A DNA stretch of 64,000 bases from Gemmatimonadaceae bacterium (GTDB lineage: Bacteria > Gemmatimonadota > Gemmatimonadetes > Gemmatimonadales > Gemmatimonadaceae). Position 1 is the first letter of the stretch. Each line of letters starts with the position of its first letter. Location: contig DASQFN010000102.1 of NCBI GenBank assembly GCA_035633115.1, positions 177,673 to 241,672 on the forward strand. The letters are read 5' to 3'. Made by a program: the position numbers and the translations under genes. Below, piece by piece: positions 42,932-50,792 of this stretch. Under the pieces are notes generated by a model. It did no database searches. It had not been told where the DNA came from and saw only the letters and a list, made by a program, of their open reading frames with translations.

Positions 42932-43413
42932 TACTGCTGTTGCACAGAGCCGGGCCTCATGCCAAGCGCGAGCTTCATCGCCGTCGCCGACGACGGGCAC
43001 GCATCGGTGAACTCCGCTGTTGCCTGGACGGCGGGAGGCACGCCATCGCGTGTCGTCTCGTGAAAGCCAAAGGTCGGGAAGTACTTCTCGGCGGTCGTCG
43101 TCAGGAGATAAAGCGCGCGAAGACCAGCGGATTCGGCGTTGGCAATCACCCGCTCGACGAGCATGCGTCCGAGTCCACGGCCCCGCCATTCCGGAGCCAC
43201 GGCTGCTGAGCGCAGTAGGCCGTAATCGCCGCACTCCTCGAGTCCGGCGACGCCGACGATCTTGCCCTCACGCTCCGCGACGACGAAGGAGCCGAGCGAT
43301 TCGCTCACACCTACGAGCGGGAGGTCGCTTTGCGTCAGAAGGTCTTTAACCGCCGACAAATCGTTCGCTGTCGCGGGACGAACGTGAACATCCGCGATCG
43401 CGCTGTTCGTCAT
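42931..43413 (-). CDS. arsN2: arsenic resistance N-acetyltransferase (ArsN2-like GNAT)
   Basis: A 160-residue GNAT enzyme. HVRPATANDLSAVKDLLTQSDLPLVGVSESL is the family N-terminus; LLRSAAVAPEWRGRGLGRMLVERVIANA is motif A for acetyl-CoA; LYLLTTTAEKYFPTFGFHETTRD is the ArsN2 signature. ArsN2 members accompany ars genes and are thought to acetylate arsenicals such as trivalent AST or related compounds. A longer frame that would overlap arsM is rejected; the ATG used lies 10 nt after the arsM stop. Confidence 0.87.
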   Translation of the reverse strand: MTNSAIADVHVRPATANDLSAVKDLLTQSDLPLVGVSESLGSFVVAEREGKIVGVAGLEECGDYGLLRSAAVAPEWRGRGLGRMLVERVIANAESAGLRALYLLTTTAEKYFPTFGFHETTRDGVPPAVQATAEFTDACPSSATAMKLALGMRPGSVQQQ

Positions 43414-43423
43414 GGTTTCCTCA

Positions 43424-44302
43424 TCAGGAGCAGCACTGCGATCCGCAGCAGGCCTTCTCTTCGAGGGGCTTCGTTGCACGGATGAACGCACTCATGAAGC
43501 GACCGTCGATGTCGGACGAGACCGTCGCTGGATCGAGGCCCGTCCCCGCGAGAAAGGTTTCTGCGTCATCGAGACGATAAACCCGGGTCGGCTCGATATC
43601 GATGCTGTTGAAACCTGCCGCATTCAGAAACCGGCGATACTCGTCTTCCTCGAGCGCTCCGGCAATGCAGCCGACCCACAGCTCCATATTTCGTTTTACC
43701 TCGGCCGGCACCTCTCCCCTGACTACGACGTCCGACACAGCAAATCGTCCGCCGGGCTTGAGGACACGAAATGCTTCCTCGATGACGCGTAGTTTGTCGG
43801 CTGAGAGATTGATAACGCAGTTGGAGATGATCACGTCCACCGAGTTGTCCGGAAGAGGGATGCTTTCGATCTCACCCCGCAGAAATTCCACATTGGTGGC
43901 TCCTGCTTTCTGCTTGTTCTCGTTGGCTAGATCGAGCATCTCGTCGGTCATGTCGAGTCCGTAGGCTTTGCCGGTCGGCCCCACGCGGCGCGCCGAGAGA
44001 AGCACGTCGATACCACCGCCCGACCCGAGGTCGAGCACGGTCTGGCCTTCCTCGAGCGCGGCGAGTGCCGTGGGATTGCCGCAACCGAGCGACGCGAGCA
44101 GTGCTTCGGCCGGGATTCCCGCCGTTTCGGCTTCGTCGTATAGGTCTGCGGTTATGGGATCCCAAACCTCGGTCGTCGAGCCGCAGCAAGCGCTCGAGCC
44201 GCAACAGGAGACGTCGGTCTTTCCTTCACTGGCCCGCAGTGCCGCTTGCCCGTACTTCTCCTTCACGCTGCTCTTCAGATCCTGCGCTTCAGTGGCACTC
44301 AT
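43424..44302 (-). CDS. arsM: arsenite S-adenosylmethionine methyltransferase
   Basis: ArsM of 292 residues. The SAM site is TVLDLGSGGGIDVLLSA with YGLDMTDEM. Arsenic-binding cysteines appear where expected: SLGCGNP, IISNCVINLSADK and ELWVGCIAGAL. Extra pairs lie near the N-terminus (SCCGSSACCGS) and at the C-terminus (CCGSQCC), which may hold arsenite for transfer. It methylates As(III) stepwise to volatile or less toxic forms. It follows arsR after 47 nt containing an ArsR-type box, so it may have its own regulated promoter. Confidence 0.96.
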   Translation of the reverse strand: MSATEAQDLKSSVKEKYGQAALRASEGKTDVSCCGSSACCGSTTEVWDPITADLYDEAETAGIPAEALLASLGCGNPTALAALEEGQTVLDLGSGGGIDVLLSARRVGPTGKAYGLDMTDEMLDLANENKQKAGATNVEFLRGEIESIPLPDNSVDVIISNCVINLSADKLRVIEEAFRVLKPGGRFAVSDVVVRGEVPAEVKRNMELWVGCIAGALEEDEYRRFLNAAGFNSIDIEPTRVYRLDDAETFLAGTGLDPATVSSDIDGRFMSAFIRATKPLEEKACCGSQCCS

Positions 44303-44317
44303 TTGCTCCTCCGTGAA

Positions 44318-44333
44318 TCAAAAAATATTGATG
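44318..44333 (-). promoter_or_regulatory. ArsR-type operator upstream of arsM
   Basis: ATCAA-AAAATA-TTGAT is a perfect 5-bp dyad with a 6-nt centre, the same half-site and spacing as the box in front of arsR. It lies 15 nt upstream of the arsM start, within the gap between arsR and arsM. Confidence 0.75.
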
Positions 44334-44349
44334 TTTCGAAGAAAAAAAA

Positions 44350-44691
44350 TCACCGGCAACAATCGTCGCTGATCACAGACAGCCTGCGGTGGCCTTTCAG
44401 CGATTTGATGTATCCCGTCGCTTCGTCGAGCGCATCCTTGCTGAGTGAGTAGTAAACCCAGCGGCCATTGCGGCGGTCGACGACGAGTCCTGCGTCCTTC
44501 AGAACCTTGAGGTGAAACGACAAGCGCGACTGCGCGGCGTCGAGTGCGCCCATCAAGTCGCAGACGCACCGCTCGCCGTCGCGCAGCATCCCAACGATCT
44601 CCAGGCGAGTTTCGTCCGAAAGCGCGTGGAAGAGCCGCGAGGCGGAGTGAAGATCTGCGGGGCGGGGCTCAGAAGCGACAGCTGTTGCCAT
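44350..44691 (-). CDS. arsR: ArsR family arsenite-responsive repressor
   Basis: A 113-residue winged-helix repressor. SRLFHALSDETRLEIVGMLRDGERCVCDLMGALDAAQSRLSFHLKVLKDAGLVVDRRNGRWVYYSL is the complete ArsR domain, with As(III)-binding cysteines in ERCVCDL of the alpha-3 helix (E. coli-type site). An additional DDCC lies at the C-terminus. It should repress arsR-arsM-arsN2 until arsenite binds. The -10 box is 6 nt upstream of the ATG and no ribosome site is present, so the message is probably leaderless. Confidence 0.95.
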   Translation of the reverse strand: MATAVASEPRPADLHSASRLFHALSDETRLEIVGMLRDGERCVCDLMGALDAAQSRLSFHLKVLKDAGLVVDRRNGRWVYYSLSKDALDEATGYIKSLKGHRRLSVISDDCCR

Positions 44692-44697
44692 GGCTTG

Positions 44698-44725
44698 AAG
44701 ATATCAACAAATCTTGATACGTCAA
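44698..44725 (-). promoter_or_regulatory. arsR promoter with embedded operator
   Basis: On the minus strand TTGACG (-35, 44725-44720) and TATCTT (-10, 44703-44698) are 16 bp apart. The spacer is filled by TATCAA-n6-TTGATA (44719-44702), a perfect 6-bp dyad matching the ArsR half-site. Repressor binding would cover the promoter. Confidence 0.78.
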
Positions 44726-44733
44726 GCGGCCAC

Positions 44734-44952
44734 TCTGGCATCTGAGTTCAAGGGTCAAACAGATTCGACGGATCGAGCGGATTGTTTCCGAGCTGGCGCC
44801 ACGGGCACGCGAACCGCCAGTCAGCATCTCGACTTTTGTTGTTGTAACAACAAAAAAATCGTGGCCTTTTTGTGAGCATTAGCTGTACGCCAGTACGACT
44901 CAATCCGCTCAATCCGTCGAATCGGTTCAAACCCTTGAACTCAGATGCCAGA
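44734..44952. repeat. long inverted repeat IR-D (51/52-bp arms)
   Basis: Arms at 44734-44784 and 44901-44952 are inverted copies: a perfect 22-bp outer block, a 6-nt mismatch, then 12- and 10-bp blocks separated by one mismatch. The inner blocks contain 9-nt periodic GACGGAT/AGCGGAT words. The loop holds a second perfect hairpin with 10-bp arms (TTTTGTTGTT and AACAACAAAA, 44834-44855). The right arm ends 4 nt from the SdpI-family gene stop and the left one begins just upstream of the arsR promoter. Confidence 0.92.
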
Positions 44953-44955
44953 AGG

Positions 44956-45591
44956 CTACCCGTTAACCTCTTGCCGCCATGCGAAGTAGGAGTACCCAAT
45001 GACGATTATCGCCATTGCCGCGATGGCGCCGGCCATGACGCGGTGAGTCCACAGCGGTACCAGCATCGCGGACGCTCCTATCAGCAGACCAGTCCCGATC
45101 ATGACGACCCCACCGAACCGGTGTGTTCGTTCCCACACCCGATCGTTCGACAACGTCCACGGAGTTCGGATGCCGATGAACCAGTTGGCGTGCGCCTTCG
45201 GGAGCAACGCTCCGATACCGACGAGGAGCAGCCCGATTCCTACCGGCAGCAGTCGCATCACTGCAATCGGCCGCCCGAGCATCGTCGCGAGCAGCGAGAC
45301 GTGCAGCGCCAGCATGAAGAGCAGAACGATGATGAGAATTCCTTCGTACGCACCGGCAAACTTCGGGTAATTCTCCCGGCGCGGGTCGATCAGCGGGAAG
45401 GCCCGGAACACCAGCAGCATCGCCGCCATCACGAGCGGAATGGTCCACGCGCCCCACAAGCGGCTCGACCAGTCGTCGACTTCGCCGCTCATGTTCCAAT
45501 GTGTGGGCACTTGCTCCGGCAGGCGCGAATACACGGCTAGAGTCGCAAGGACCGCGACGATTACCAGCAGCGACGGAATCCATTTACGCAT
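44956..45591 (-). CDS. SdpI family / DUF1648 membrane protein
   Basis: A 211-residue protein with about six membrane helices. WIPSLLVIVAVLATLAVYSRLPEQVPTHWNMSGEVDDW is the DUF1648 start, and KAHANWFIGIRTPWTLSNDRVWERTHRFGG the SdpI signature. SdpI confers immunity to a killing factor in Bacillus; relatives elsewhere are of unknown role. The ATG, preceded by GGGAGG, overlaps the end of the upstream glycosyltransferase-like gene by 8 nt, so the two are coupled. Its stop lies next to the arm of IR-D. Confidence 0.9.
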   Translation of the reverse strand: MRKWIPSLLVIVAVLATLAVYSRLPEQVPTHWNMSGEVDDWSSRLWGAWTIPLVMAAMLLVFRAFPLIDPRRENYPKFAGAYEGILIIVLLFMLALHVSLLATMLGRPIAVMRLLPVGIGLLLVGIGALLPKAHANWFIGIRTPWTLSNDRVWERTHRFGGVVMIGTGLLIGASAMLVPLWTHRVMAGAIAAMAIIVIGYSYFAWRQEVNG

Positions 45592-47071
45592 TGACCCTCC
45601 CGAGGCGAGACGCAGCCGCGACGGAAAAGAGGCCGAGAAGCAAGACAACGGGCGCGAGTAAGAACCATGGCGTTCCGAGAGCCGCTGCCTTCAGCCACCA
45701 AACGTCCGGCGCGATCTGATTGATGCTGTTCGGAAGCCTGAGAAGATACTGATCTTTTTCGCTCCTGACTGAAATGGCTGCTGTTGCGGTTGGGACTGTC
45801 TCTCCCCGTGACGCAGGCGGCGAAACATGCGCCATGACGCCCGGCACGTCTTTCACATTTTTGAGAAGCAGACTCCTGTGCCACCACCGACGCGGATACT
45901 CGACATCATAGTAGGCTCTCAGGTAGTAGTGACGACTGTATGGCGGAATGATGCCGATCATCTGGATTGCAATGGCAATAGGAATCAGCACTAACGCAGC
46001 ACGGGCGACGGTCGAGTGCGAAAGACGGTTCCCCGAGGCTCTGGAGAGCATCGGGCTCAGCGGGAATATCAGAAATGGCAGAACAGGCGTGAGCAATCTT
46101 GGTCCGTACGACCATCCTCCCTTCCAGTAGGTATAGACGGAAAAGAAAGTCAGGCTCATGGCGACTACGGCGATGCATACGAATGATTCCAGCCGATACG
46201 CGCGGTGGAAGCGACCCCACGTCAGAGGTAAGAGAAGGATCAGGGGAGCGAACCACAAAAGGCCCACGTCCCCATCGGCAAGATTTCCCCAGAGGCCGTC
46301 GGCAAGCGGAGTCGAAAACACCGAGCCCAACGTCGGCAGCGCAATGTGGTAGCCCGTGTCGAGTGGACTCCCGAATCGAATCTGGTTGACCAGGCCAACG
46401 CCCCCGAGGCACACCAGCACCGGAAGGAGAAACCAGAGCGCCGAAGCCCGACCCGATTGCGGAGGTCGCGAGGCCAGCAGAGCATACCCGACGGCAACCG
46501 GAAGGTAGATCAGGCCGAATACCCGGGTTCCGACGGCAAGGCCGAACAACACGCCCGCGATGATTGAGCTGTTCCTGTTACGCCGGCTCAGGCCAGCGAA
46601 GGATCCGACAAGAAAAAACGTGAAAAGCGGCTCCGAGTAAAACTCCTTCGTGCTGTGAAACCAGAGGGGCGTGGCGAACGCGAGGAGAACTGCCGCGAGC
46701 AGCGACTGCCGCACCGTGCATCCCGCGTAGACAGCCCACAGGAACAGCGCGACGCATGCGAGTGCGCCGACAAGGGAATTCATGAACGACACGGACGCGC
46801 CGGTTGCCAGGTCCGCGTCGAAGCCGGTGATCTCACCCGCAGCTCGGCCGGCTGCGTAGAAAGGAAGCGCCGCAACCGACGGAATGACTCCGTAGCCGCT
46901 GTAGTAGCGGCCATCTGCGCCGGGCACGCATGCGATAGACCAGCTTCGCGCCTCGCAAGGTCCGACGTCGAGCGACCCTCGCTCGTACAGCGACCGCGTC
47001 ACCGCGAACATGCTCTCCGCGTCGTAGTTCGCGAAGCGGCCCGCGGCCGTCAGGAGGTACACGCTCGCCAC
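45584..47071 (-). CDS. polytopic membrane protein, GT39/ArnT-like
   Basis: About 495-560 residues with ten or more membrane helices and a large extracytoplasmic loop early on (FANYDAESMFAVTRSLYERGSLDVGPCEARSW). The acidic NYDAE after the first helix is reminiscent of the catalytic Asp loop of lipid-linked-sugar glycosyltransferases (PMT/ArnT, GT39 clan). HSTKEFYSEPLFTFFLV and GLAVGTRVFGLIYLPVAVGY fit that family. The true start is unclear: the frame runs open into paaD, but no ATG/GTG/TTG with a ribosome site exists between the paaD stop and a GTG inside the first helix, which is used here. A heptanucleotide repeat occupies this boundary. Confidence 0.7.
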   Translation of the reverse strand: MASVYLLTAAGRFANYDAESMFAVTRSLYERGSLDVGPCEARSWSIACVPGADGRYYSGYGVIPSVAALPFYAAGRAAGEITGFDADLATGASVSFMNSLVGALACVALFLWAVYAGCTVRQSLLAAVLLAFATPLWFHSTKEFYSEPLFTFFLVGSFAGLSRRNRNSSIIAGVLFGLAVGTRVFGLIYLPVAVGYALLASRPPQSGRASALWFLLPVLVCLGGVGLVNQIRFGSPLDTGYHIALPTLGSVFSTPLADGLWGNLADGDVGLLWFAPLILLLPLTWGRFHRAYRLESFVCIAVVAMSLTFFSVYTYWKGGWSYGPRLLTPVLPFLIFPLSPMLSRASGNRLSHSTVARAALVLIPIAIAIQMIGIIPPYSRHYYLRAYYDVEYPRRWWHRSLLLKNVKDVPGVMAHVSPPASRGETVPTATAAISVRSEKDQYLLRLPNSINQIAPDVWWLKAAALGTPWFLLAPVVLLLGLFSVAAASRLGRVNA

Positions 47072-47102
47072 GAGAACGAAGAGCCACGCCGCCGGGCCGG
47101 TT

Positions 47103-47137
47103 ACCCGTTGCCCGTCAACCGTTGCCCCGTGCCCCCG
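47103..47137. repeat. heptanucleotide repeat (ACCCGTT-like) x5
   Basis: ACCCGTT, GCCCGTC, AACCGTT, GCCCCGT and GCCCCCG follow in register, five degenerate copies of a 7-nt unit. They lie exactly at the junction between the paaD stop and the first helix of the membrane protein, in its reading frame. Confidence 0.7.
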
Positions 47138-47145
47138 GTCAGAGC

Positions 47146-47670
47146 TCAGAAGTCTTTGAAGTAGTCGAACGGCTGATGACAGCTGTTGCAGTAATGAATT
47201 GCCTTGCAGGCCGTCGAGCCAAACTCGCTTTTCTCTTCTGTATTCGCCGAGCCACAATACGGGCACGGAATAGTCTTCCGCATGCGACGAAGCGTGACAA
47301 GGTCGTTCGCTCCTGCACCCTCGACCGACATTGGTGGCGCGATTCCGAATTCGCGCAGCTTCGTCTTCGTGCGCTCAGACAGCCAGTCAGTCGTCCACGG
47401 CGGCGAGAAAACGTACCGGACCTTGACGTTCGTGAACCCGTCGGCTTCGAGCGCCTGCACTATGTCCTGCTCGATGACCTGCATCGCTGGACACCCGGAG
47501 TACGTCGGTGTCACGTCGACCTGAACCGAGGCTCCATCGACAACTATGTCGCGCACGATTCCGAGCTCGACGATATTCACAACCGGCAGCTCCGGATCCT
47601 TGATCGAGCTGAGCAGGTCGAGCAGGGACTCACGCGCAGCCGCGGTTTTACGCGAGCTATCCGTTACCAC
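47146..47670 (-). CDS. paaD: 1,2-phenylacetyl-CoA epoxidase subunit PaaD
   Basis: A 174-residue PaaD. The N-terminal DUF59/MIP18 domain (LLDLLSSIKDPELPVVNIVELGIVRDIVVDGASVQVDVTPTYSGCPAM) carries the reactive cysteine of the iron-sulfur carrier family. The C-terminal part has two CxxC pairs (IPCPYCGS and YCNSCHQPFDY) for zinc or an iron-sulfur cluster. PaaD matures the di-iron epoxidase or its reductase. The GTG start overlaps the paaC stop by 7 nt. Confidence 0.95.
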   Translation of the reverse strand: MVTDSSRKTAAARESLLDLLSSIKDPELPVVNIVELGIVRDIVVDGASVQVDVTPTYSGCPAMQVIEQDIVQALEADGFTNVKVRYVFSPPWTTDWLSERTKTKLREFGIAPPMSVEGAGANDLVTLRRMRKTIPCPYCGSANTEEKSEFGSTACKAIHYCNSCHQPFDYFKDF

Positions 47671-48440
47671 GCGGCCCCCGGGTGAGAGCGCGCGACGATC
47701 TGCATCTCCGACAGCATGTGGCCGAGGTGTTCGGTATGACGGCCGCTCCGTCCTCCAGCCATCATGAAAGTGTCGGATGGAATCGAAAGAGTCGCTCGCT
47801 GAATCACGTCAGAGACCATGGCACGCCACTTCGTTTGAATTTCATCGAGGTCGGGAGCAACACCGGCAGCTCCCAATTGCTTGTCCACATCATCTCCCGC
47901 GAACATCTCGCCCGTAAAGCGCCAGAGCTCGTCCAGCGCCTTCTGAGCCCGGTTGTGGCTCTCCGTGGTGCCGTCGCCCAGTCGCTGCAGCCATTCGCTG
48001 CTGTGCCTGATATGGTACCGGACCTCCTTGTACCCCTTTGACGCGATGCCGGCGAGCTCCTTGTTCGCGCTCCTCTGCAATTGCTCCAGATGGTGGAGGC
48101 TGAAGACATCGAACAGGAACTGCCGCGCAATCGTGAATGCGAAGTCTCCCTTCGGCAGCTCGACGAGCTGCAGATTCCGGAACTCCACTCCTTCACGAAA
48201 GTATGCGAGGGAATCGGCGTCTCTCCCTTTGCCCTCGGTCTCGCCGGCGAGACCGAGGTAAAGTGTCGCCTGGCCAATCAGGTCGAGTGAGATGTTGGCG
48301 AGTGCGATGTCCTCCTCGAGGATTGGTCCGTGCCCGCACCATTCCGACAGGCGGTGGCCGAGCACCAGCCGGTCGTCGCCGAGCCGCAGCAGGTACTCGA
48401 ACACATCGTCATTGCCGGCGCTCGAGGTTGTCTCGGTCAT
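47664..48440 (-). CDS. paaC: 1,2-phenylacetyl-CoA epoxidase subunit PaaC
   Basis: A structural subunit of about 258 residues with the ferritin-like helical fold. LRLGDDRLVLGHRLSEWCGHGPILEEDIALANISLDLIGQA and KGDFAFTIARQFLFDVFSLHHLEQLQRS are diagnostic; most di-iron ligands of PaaA are absent, as expected for the non-catalytic partner. YHIRHSSEWLQRLGDGTTESHNRAQ completes the pattern. A TTG ten codons upstream overlaps the paaB stop as TTGA and could be the real start; the ATG is chosen conservatively. Confidence 0.95.
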   Translation of the reverse strand: MTETTSSAGNDDVFEYLLRLGDDRLVLGHRLSEWCGHGPILEEDIALANISLDLIGQATLYLGLAGETEGKGRDADSLAYFREGVEFRNLQLVELPKGDFAFTIARQFLFDVFSLHHLEQLQRSANKELAGIASKGYKEVRYHIRHSSEWLQRLGDGTTESHNRAQKALDELWRFTGEMFAGDDVDKQLGAAGVAPDLDEIQTKWRAMVSDVIQRATLSIPSDTFMMAGGRSGRHTEHLGHMLSEMQIVARSHPGAAW

Positions 48441-48466
48441 GATAGAAGGGCGGGACTGGCCGCCGC

Positions 48467-48769
48467 TCAAAAGCCCTTGATTCCGCGCGGAATCTTGTAG
48501 AACTGAGGGTGCCGGTAAACCTTGTCCGCGCCCGGCTCGAAGAACGGGCCGGCCTCGTCACTCGGCGATGCGGTGATGGCGACTGACGGAACCACCCAGA
48601 GGCTTACGATCGAGCCGCGGCGTGCATAGACGTCGCGGGCGTTCTGAAGTGCCAGCTCTGCGTCGGGCGCGTGAAGACTGCCTACATGCTCGTGCGGCGC
48701 TCCCTCACCTTCCTGCGCGAAGATCTCCCACAGCGGCCACTGCGTTTCTCCGTTATTGGCGTCCGCCAT
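48467..48769 (-). CDS. paaB: 1,2-phenylacetyl-CoA epoxidase subunit PaaB
   Basis: A 100-residue PaaB: WPLWEIFAQEGEGAPHEHVGSLHAPDAELALQNARDVYARRGSIVSLWVVPSVAI is the whole family signature, and DKVYRHPQFYKIP the tail. PaaB bridges PaaAC heterodimers into the active complex. It lies 10 nt after paaA on the same strand. Confidence 0.97.
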   Translation of the reverse strand: MADANNGETQWPLWEIFAQEGEGAPHEHVGSLHAPDAELALQNARDVYARRGSIVSLWVVPSVAITASPSDEAGPFFEPGADKVYRHPQFYKIPRGIKGF

Positions 48770-48779
48770 GGCTGCTCAG

Positions 48780-49751
48780 CTACGCGGCGCTCGAGGCCTG
48801 CGCGCGCTGATGCTTTGCCGCGTACGCCTCGGCGGCCTCGCGCACCCAGGCACCGTTCTCGTGCGCATCGCGCCGCGCCTGAAGCCGCTCGCGATTGCAC
48901 GGGCCATTGCCCTTTACCACTGCCCAGAACTCGTCCCAGTCGATTGGCCCGAAATCCCAATGCTGTGTCTCGTCGTTGTACCTGAGAGCAGGATCGGGAA
49001 GAGTGAGACCAACCGCCTGCGCCTGCGGAACCGTGAGATCGACGAAGCGCTGACGAAGCTCGTCGTTCGTCTTTCGCTTCACCCGCCACCGAATCAGCTC
49101 GGCTGTGTTCGGCGAATCGGCGTCGCTCGGGCCGAACATCATGAGAGAAGGCCACCACCAGCGGTTCACCGCGTCCTGAGCCATTGCCTTCTGCGCCGGC
49201 GTGCCGCTCGCGAGCGTGGCGATGATCTCGTAGCCCTGCTTCTTGTGGAAGTTCTCCTCCTTGCAGATGCGGATCATCGCCCGGGCGTAAGGGCCGTACG
49301 ACGCCTTGGCGAGGACCGTTTGATTCACGATCGCCGCGCCGTCGACGAACCACCCGATCGTGCCCATGTCAGCCCACGTCAGCGTCGGATAATTGAAGAT
49401 GCTCGAGTACTTCGCCTTACCGCTGAGGAGCTGGTCGACGAGCTCGGCGCGGTCGACCCCAAGGGTTTCCGTGCCGCAATAGATGTAAAGCCCGTGCCCA
49501 GCCTCGTCCTGAACCTTGGCGATGAGGGACATCTTCCGCTTCAGCGACGGTGCCCGGGTGATCCAGTTTCCTTCGGGGAGCATGCCGACGATCTCCGAAT
49601 GGGCGTGCTGCGACATCATCCTGACGAGCTGGTGCCGATAGCGCTCGGGCATCCAGTCTTTCGGCTCGATAGTCTCGCCGGCCGCGATTCGGGCCTCGAA
49701 CCGCTCGTTCAGCGCTGTTTCGTCAGGACTTTTTTCAGCCTCTTGTTGCAT
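48780..49751 (-). CDS. paaA: 1,2-phenylacetyl-CoA epoxidase catalytic subunit PaaA
   Basis: The 323-residue di-iron subunit. [62 protein letters not shown] provides the first half-site (DEAGH), and [17 protein letters not shown] the second (ENFH). PaaA inserts one oxygen atom into the ring of phenylacetyl-CoA. The ATG is preceded by GGGGAAA. It is first in the paaABCD unit; paaE, the electron-donating reductase, is missing from the window. A perfect GGAAC-T-GTTCC palindrome lies 16 nt upstream of the start. Confidence 0.98.
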   Translation of the reverse strand: MQQEAEKSPDETALNERFEARIAAGETIEPKDWMPERYRHQLVRMMSQHAHSEIVGMLPEGNWITRAPSLKRKMSLIAKVQDEAGHGLYIYCGTETLGVDRAELVDQLLSGKAKYSSIFNYPTLTWADMGTIGWFVDGAAIVNQTVLAKASYGPYARAMIRICKEENFHKKQGYEIIATLASGTPAQKAMAQDAVNRWWWPSLMMFGPSDADSPNTAELIRWRVKRKTNDELRQRFVDLTVPQAQAVGLTLPDPALRYNDETQHWDFGPIDWDEFWAVVKGNGPCNRERLQARRDAHENGAWVREAAEAYAAKHQRAQASSAA

Positions 49752-49983
49752 CGGTTTCCCCGTTGCGGAACTGTTCCTGCATCTGTTCTAAACGTATCGG
49801 GGGGCTTCGGCAAAAGTTAGCCGCTCCCTCCGCAGCACGATAACATTTCCGATGCAATACCGAGTCCTGCGGGGACGTGTTCGTACCAGGGCCGCCGCGG
49901 ACAGTACCCTTCACTTGCCACCACACGTGAACGCCAACAACGGTGCAGGACAATCACTTAGCACAGAAGATCCCGAACGGCTG

Positions 49984-50730
49984 ATGGAAGCTGGCACCGT
50001 GACGTCCGAAACGGTGAACGGGGTGACGACGATCACGTTCTCTCATCCCAAGAGCAACTCGCTGCCGCGGCATCTGTTGTCCGATCTTGCCGACACGATC
50101 AGGGTTGCGGGAAGCGATCCGGCAACGACTCTGATTGTCCTGCGGAGCGAAGGAACGGGCGCATTCTGCGGCGGCGCTTCGTTCGCCGAGCTCCAGGGTA
50201 TACGAGACGCAGACGGTGGGAAGCGATTCTTCATGGGGTTCGCGACACTGATCATCACCATGCTGCGCTGCCCGAAGCTCATCATCACACGGGTTCACGG
50301 CAAAGCGGTTGGAGGGGGCGTCGGAATCGTGGGTGCATCCGACTACGCTTTGGCGACGGACAGCGCGGCAATTCGACTGAGTGAGCTGGCAATCGGCCTC
50401 GGGCCTTTCATTGTCGGGCCGGCGATCGAGCGGAAGATCGGGATGGGCCCGTTCAGCGCAATGACGATCGATGCCGACTGGCGCGACGCGCGCTGGGCGG
50501 AACAGCACGGGCTCTACGCCGAAGTCCACCCCGACATTCCCTCACTCGATGCGTCCCTCGCCAAACGGGTGGCGACTCTGACGGCCAGCAACCCGGAGGC
50601 GATGGCTCAGCTGAAGGCAGTCTTCTGGCGCGGCACCGATGACTGGCCCGCGCTTCTCGAATCGCGCGCCGAAATGAGCGGCACGCTCGTGCTCTCCGAG
50701 TACACGAGGAAGGCGATCGGGCGCGAATGA
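49984..50730 (+). CDS. enoyl-CoA hydratase/isomerase family protein (PaaF candidate)
   Basis: A crotonase-fold protein of 248 residues. ITFSHPKSNSLPRHLLSDLADTI is the N-terminal part, LRSEGTGAFCGGASFAEL the CoA-binding loop, and VHGKAVGGGVGIVGASDYALATDSAAIRLSELAIGLGPFIVGPAIERKIG the oxyanion hole and catalytic loop. Adjacent and divergent to paaABCD, it is a candidate for the 2,3-dehydroadipyl-CoA hydratase step (PaaF) otherwise missing here; sequence alone cannot prove that. The ATG at the start of the domain is preferred over 44 extra upstream codons. Confidence 0.8.
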   Translation: MEAGTVTSETVNGVTTITFSHPKSNSLPRHLLSDLADTIRVAGSDPATTLIVLRSEGTGAFCGGASFAELQGIRDADGGKRFFMGFATLIITMLRCPKLIITRVHGKAVGGGVGIVGASDYALATDSAAIRLSELAIGLGPFIVGPAIERKIGMGPFSAMTIDADWRDARWAEQHGLYAEVHPDIPSLDASLAKRVATLTASNPEAMAQLKAVFWRGTDDWPALLESRAEMSGTLVLSEYTRKAIGRE

Positions 50731-50749
50731 CCTAAGGCGTAGATGACGA

Positions 50750-50789
50750 GGAAGCGACCACGTCTTCGTGTCCTTCGTGGTCCCTTTCC
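50750..50789. terminator. bidirectional hairpin between convergent genes
   Basis: GACCACG (50756-50762) pairs with CGTGGTC (50776-50782) and the flanks GGAAGC and CCTTTCC extend the stem imperfectly. It lies between the hydratase and the convergent cytochrome gene. The sequence belongs to the CCACGAAGG word family also seen after the DUF937 gene at 42133-42159. No T tract follows, so termination is inferred from position. Confidence 0.6.
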
Positions 50790-50792
50790 AGG

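Noticed and set aside
42932..43234. N-terminal extension of the metallophosphoesterase by 101 residues
   Set aside because: It overlaps arsN2 entirely in another frame, while MRYALISDIHAN is the normal start of the family.
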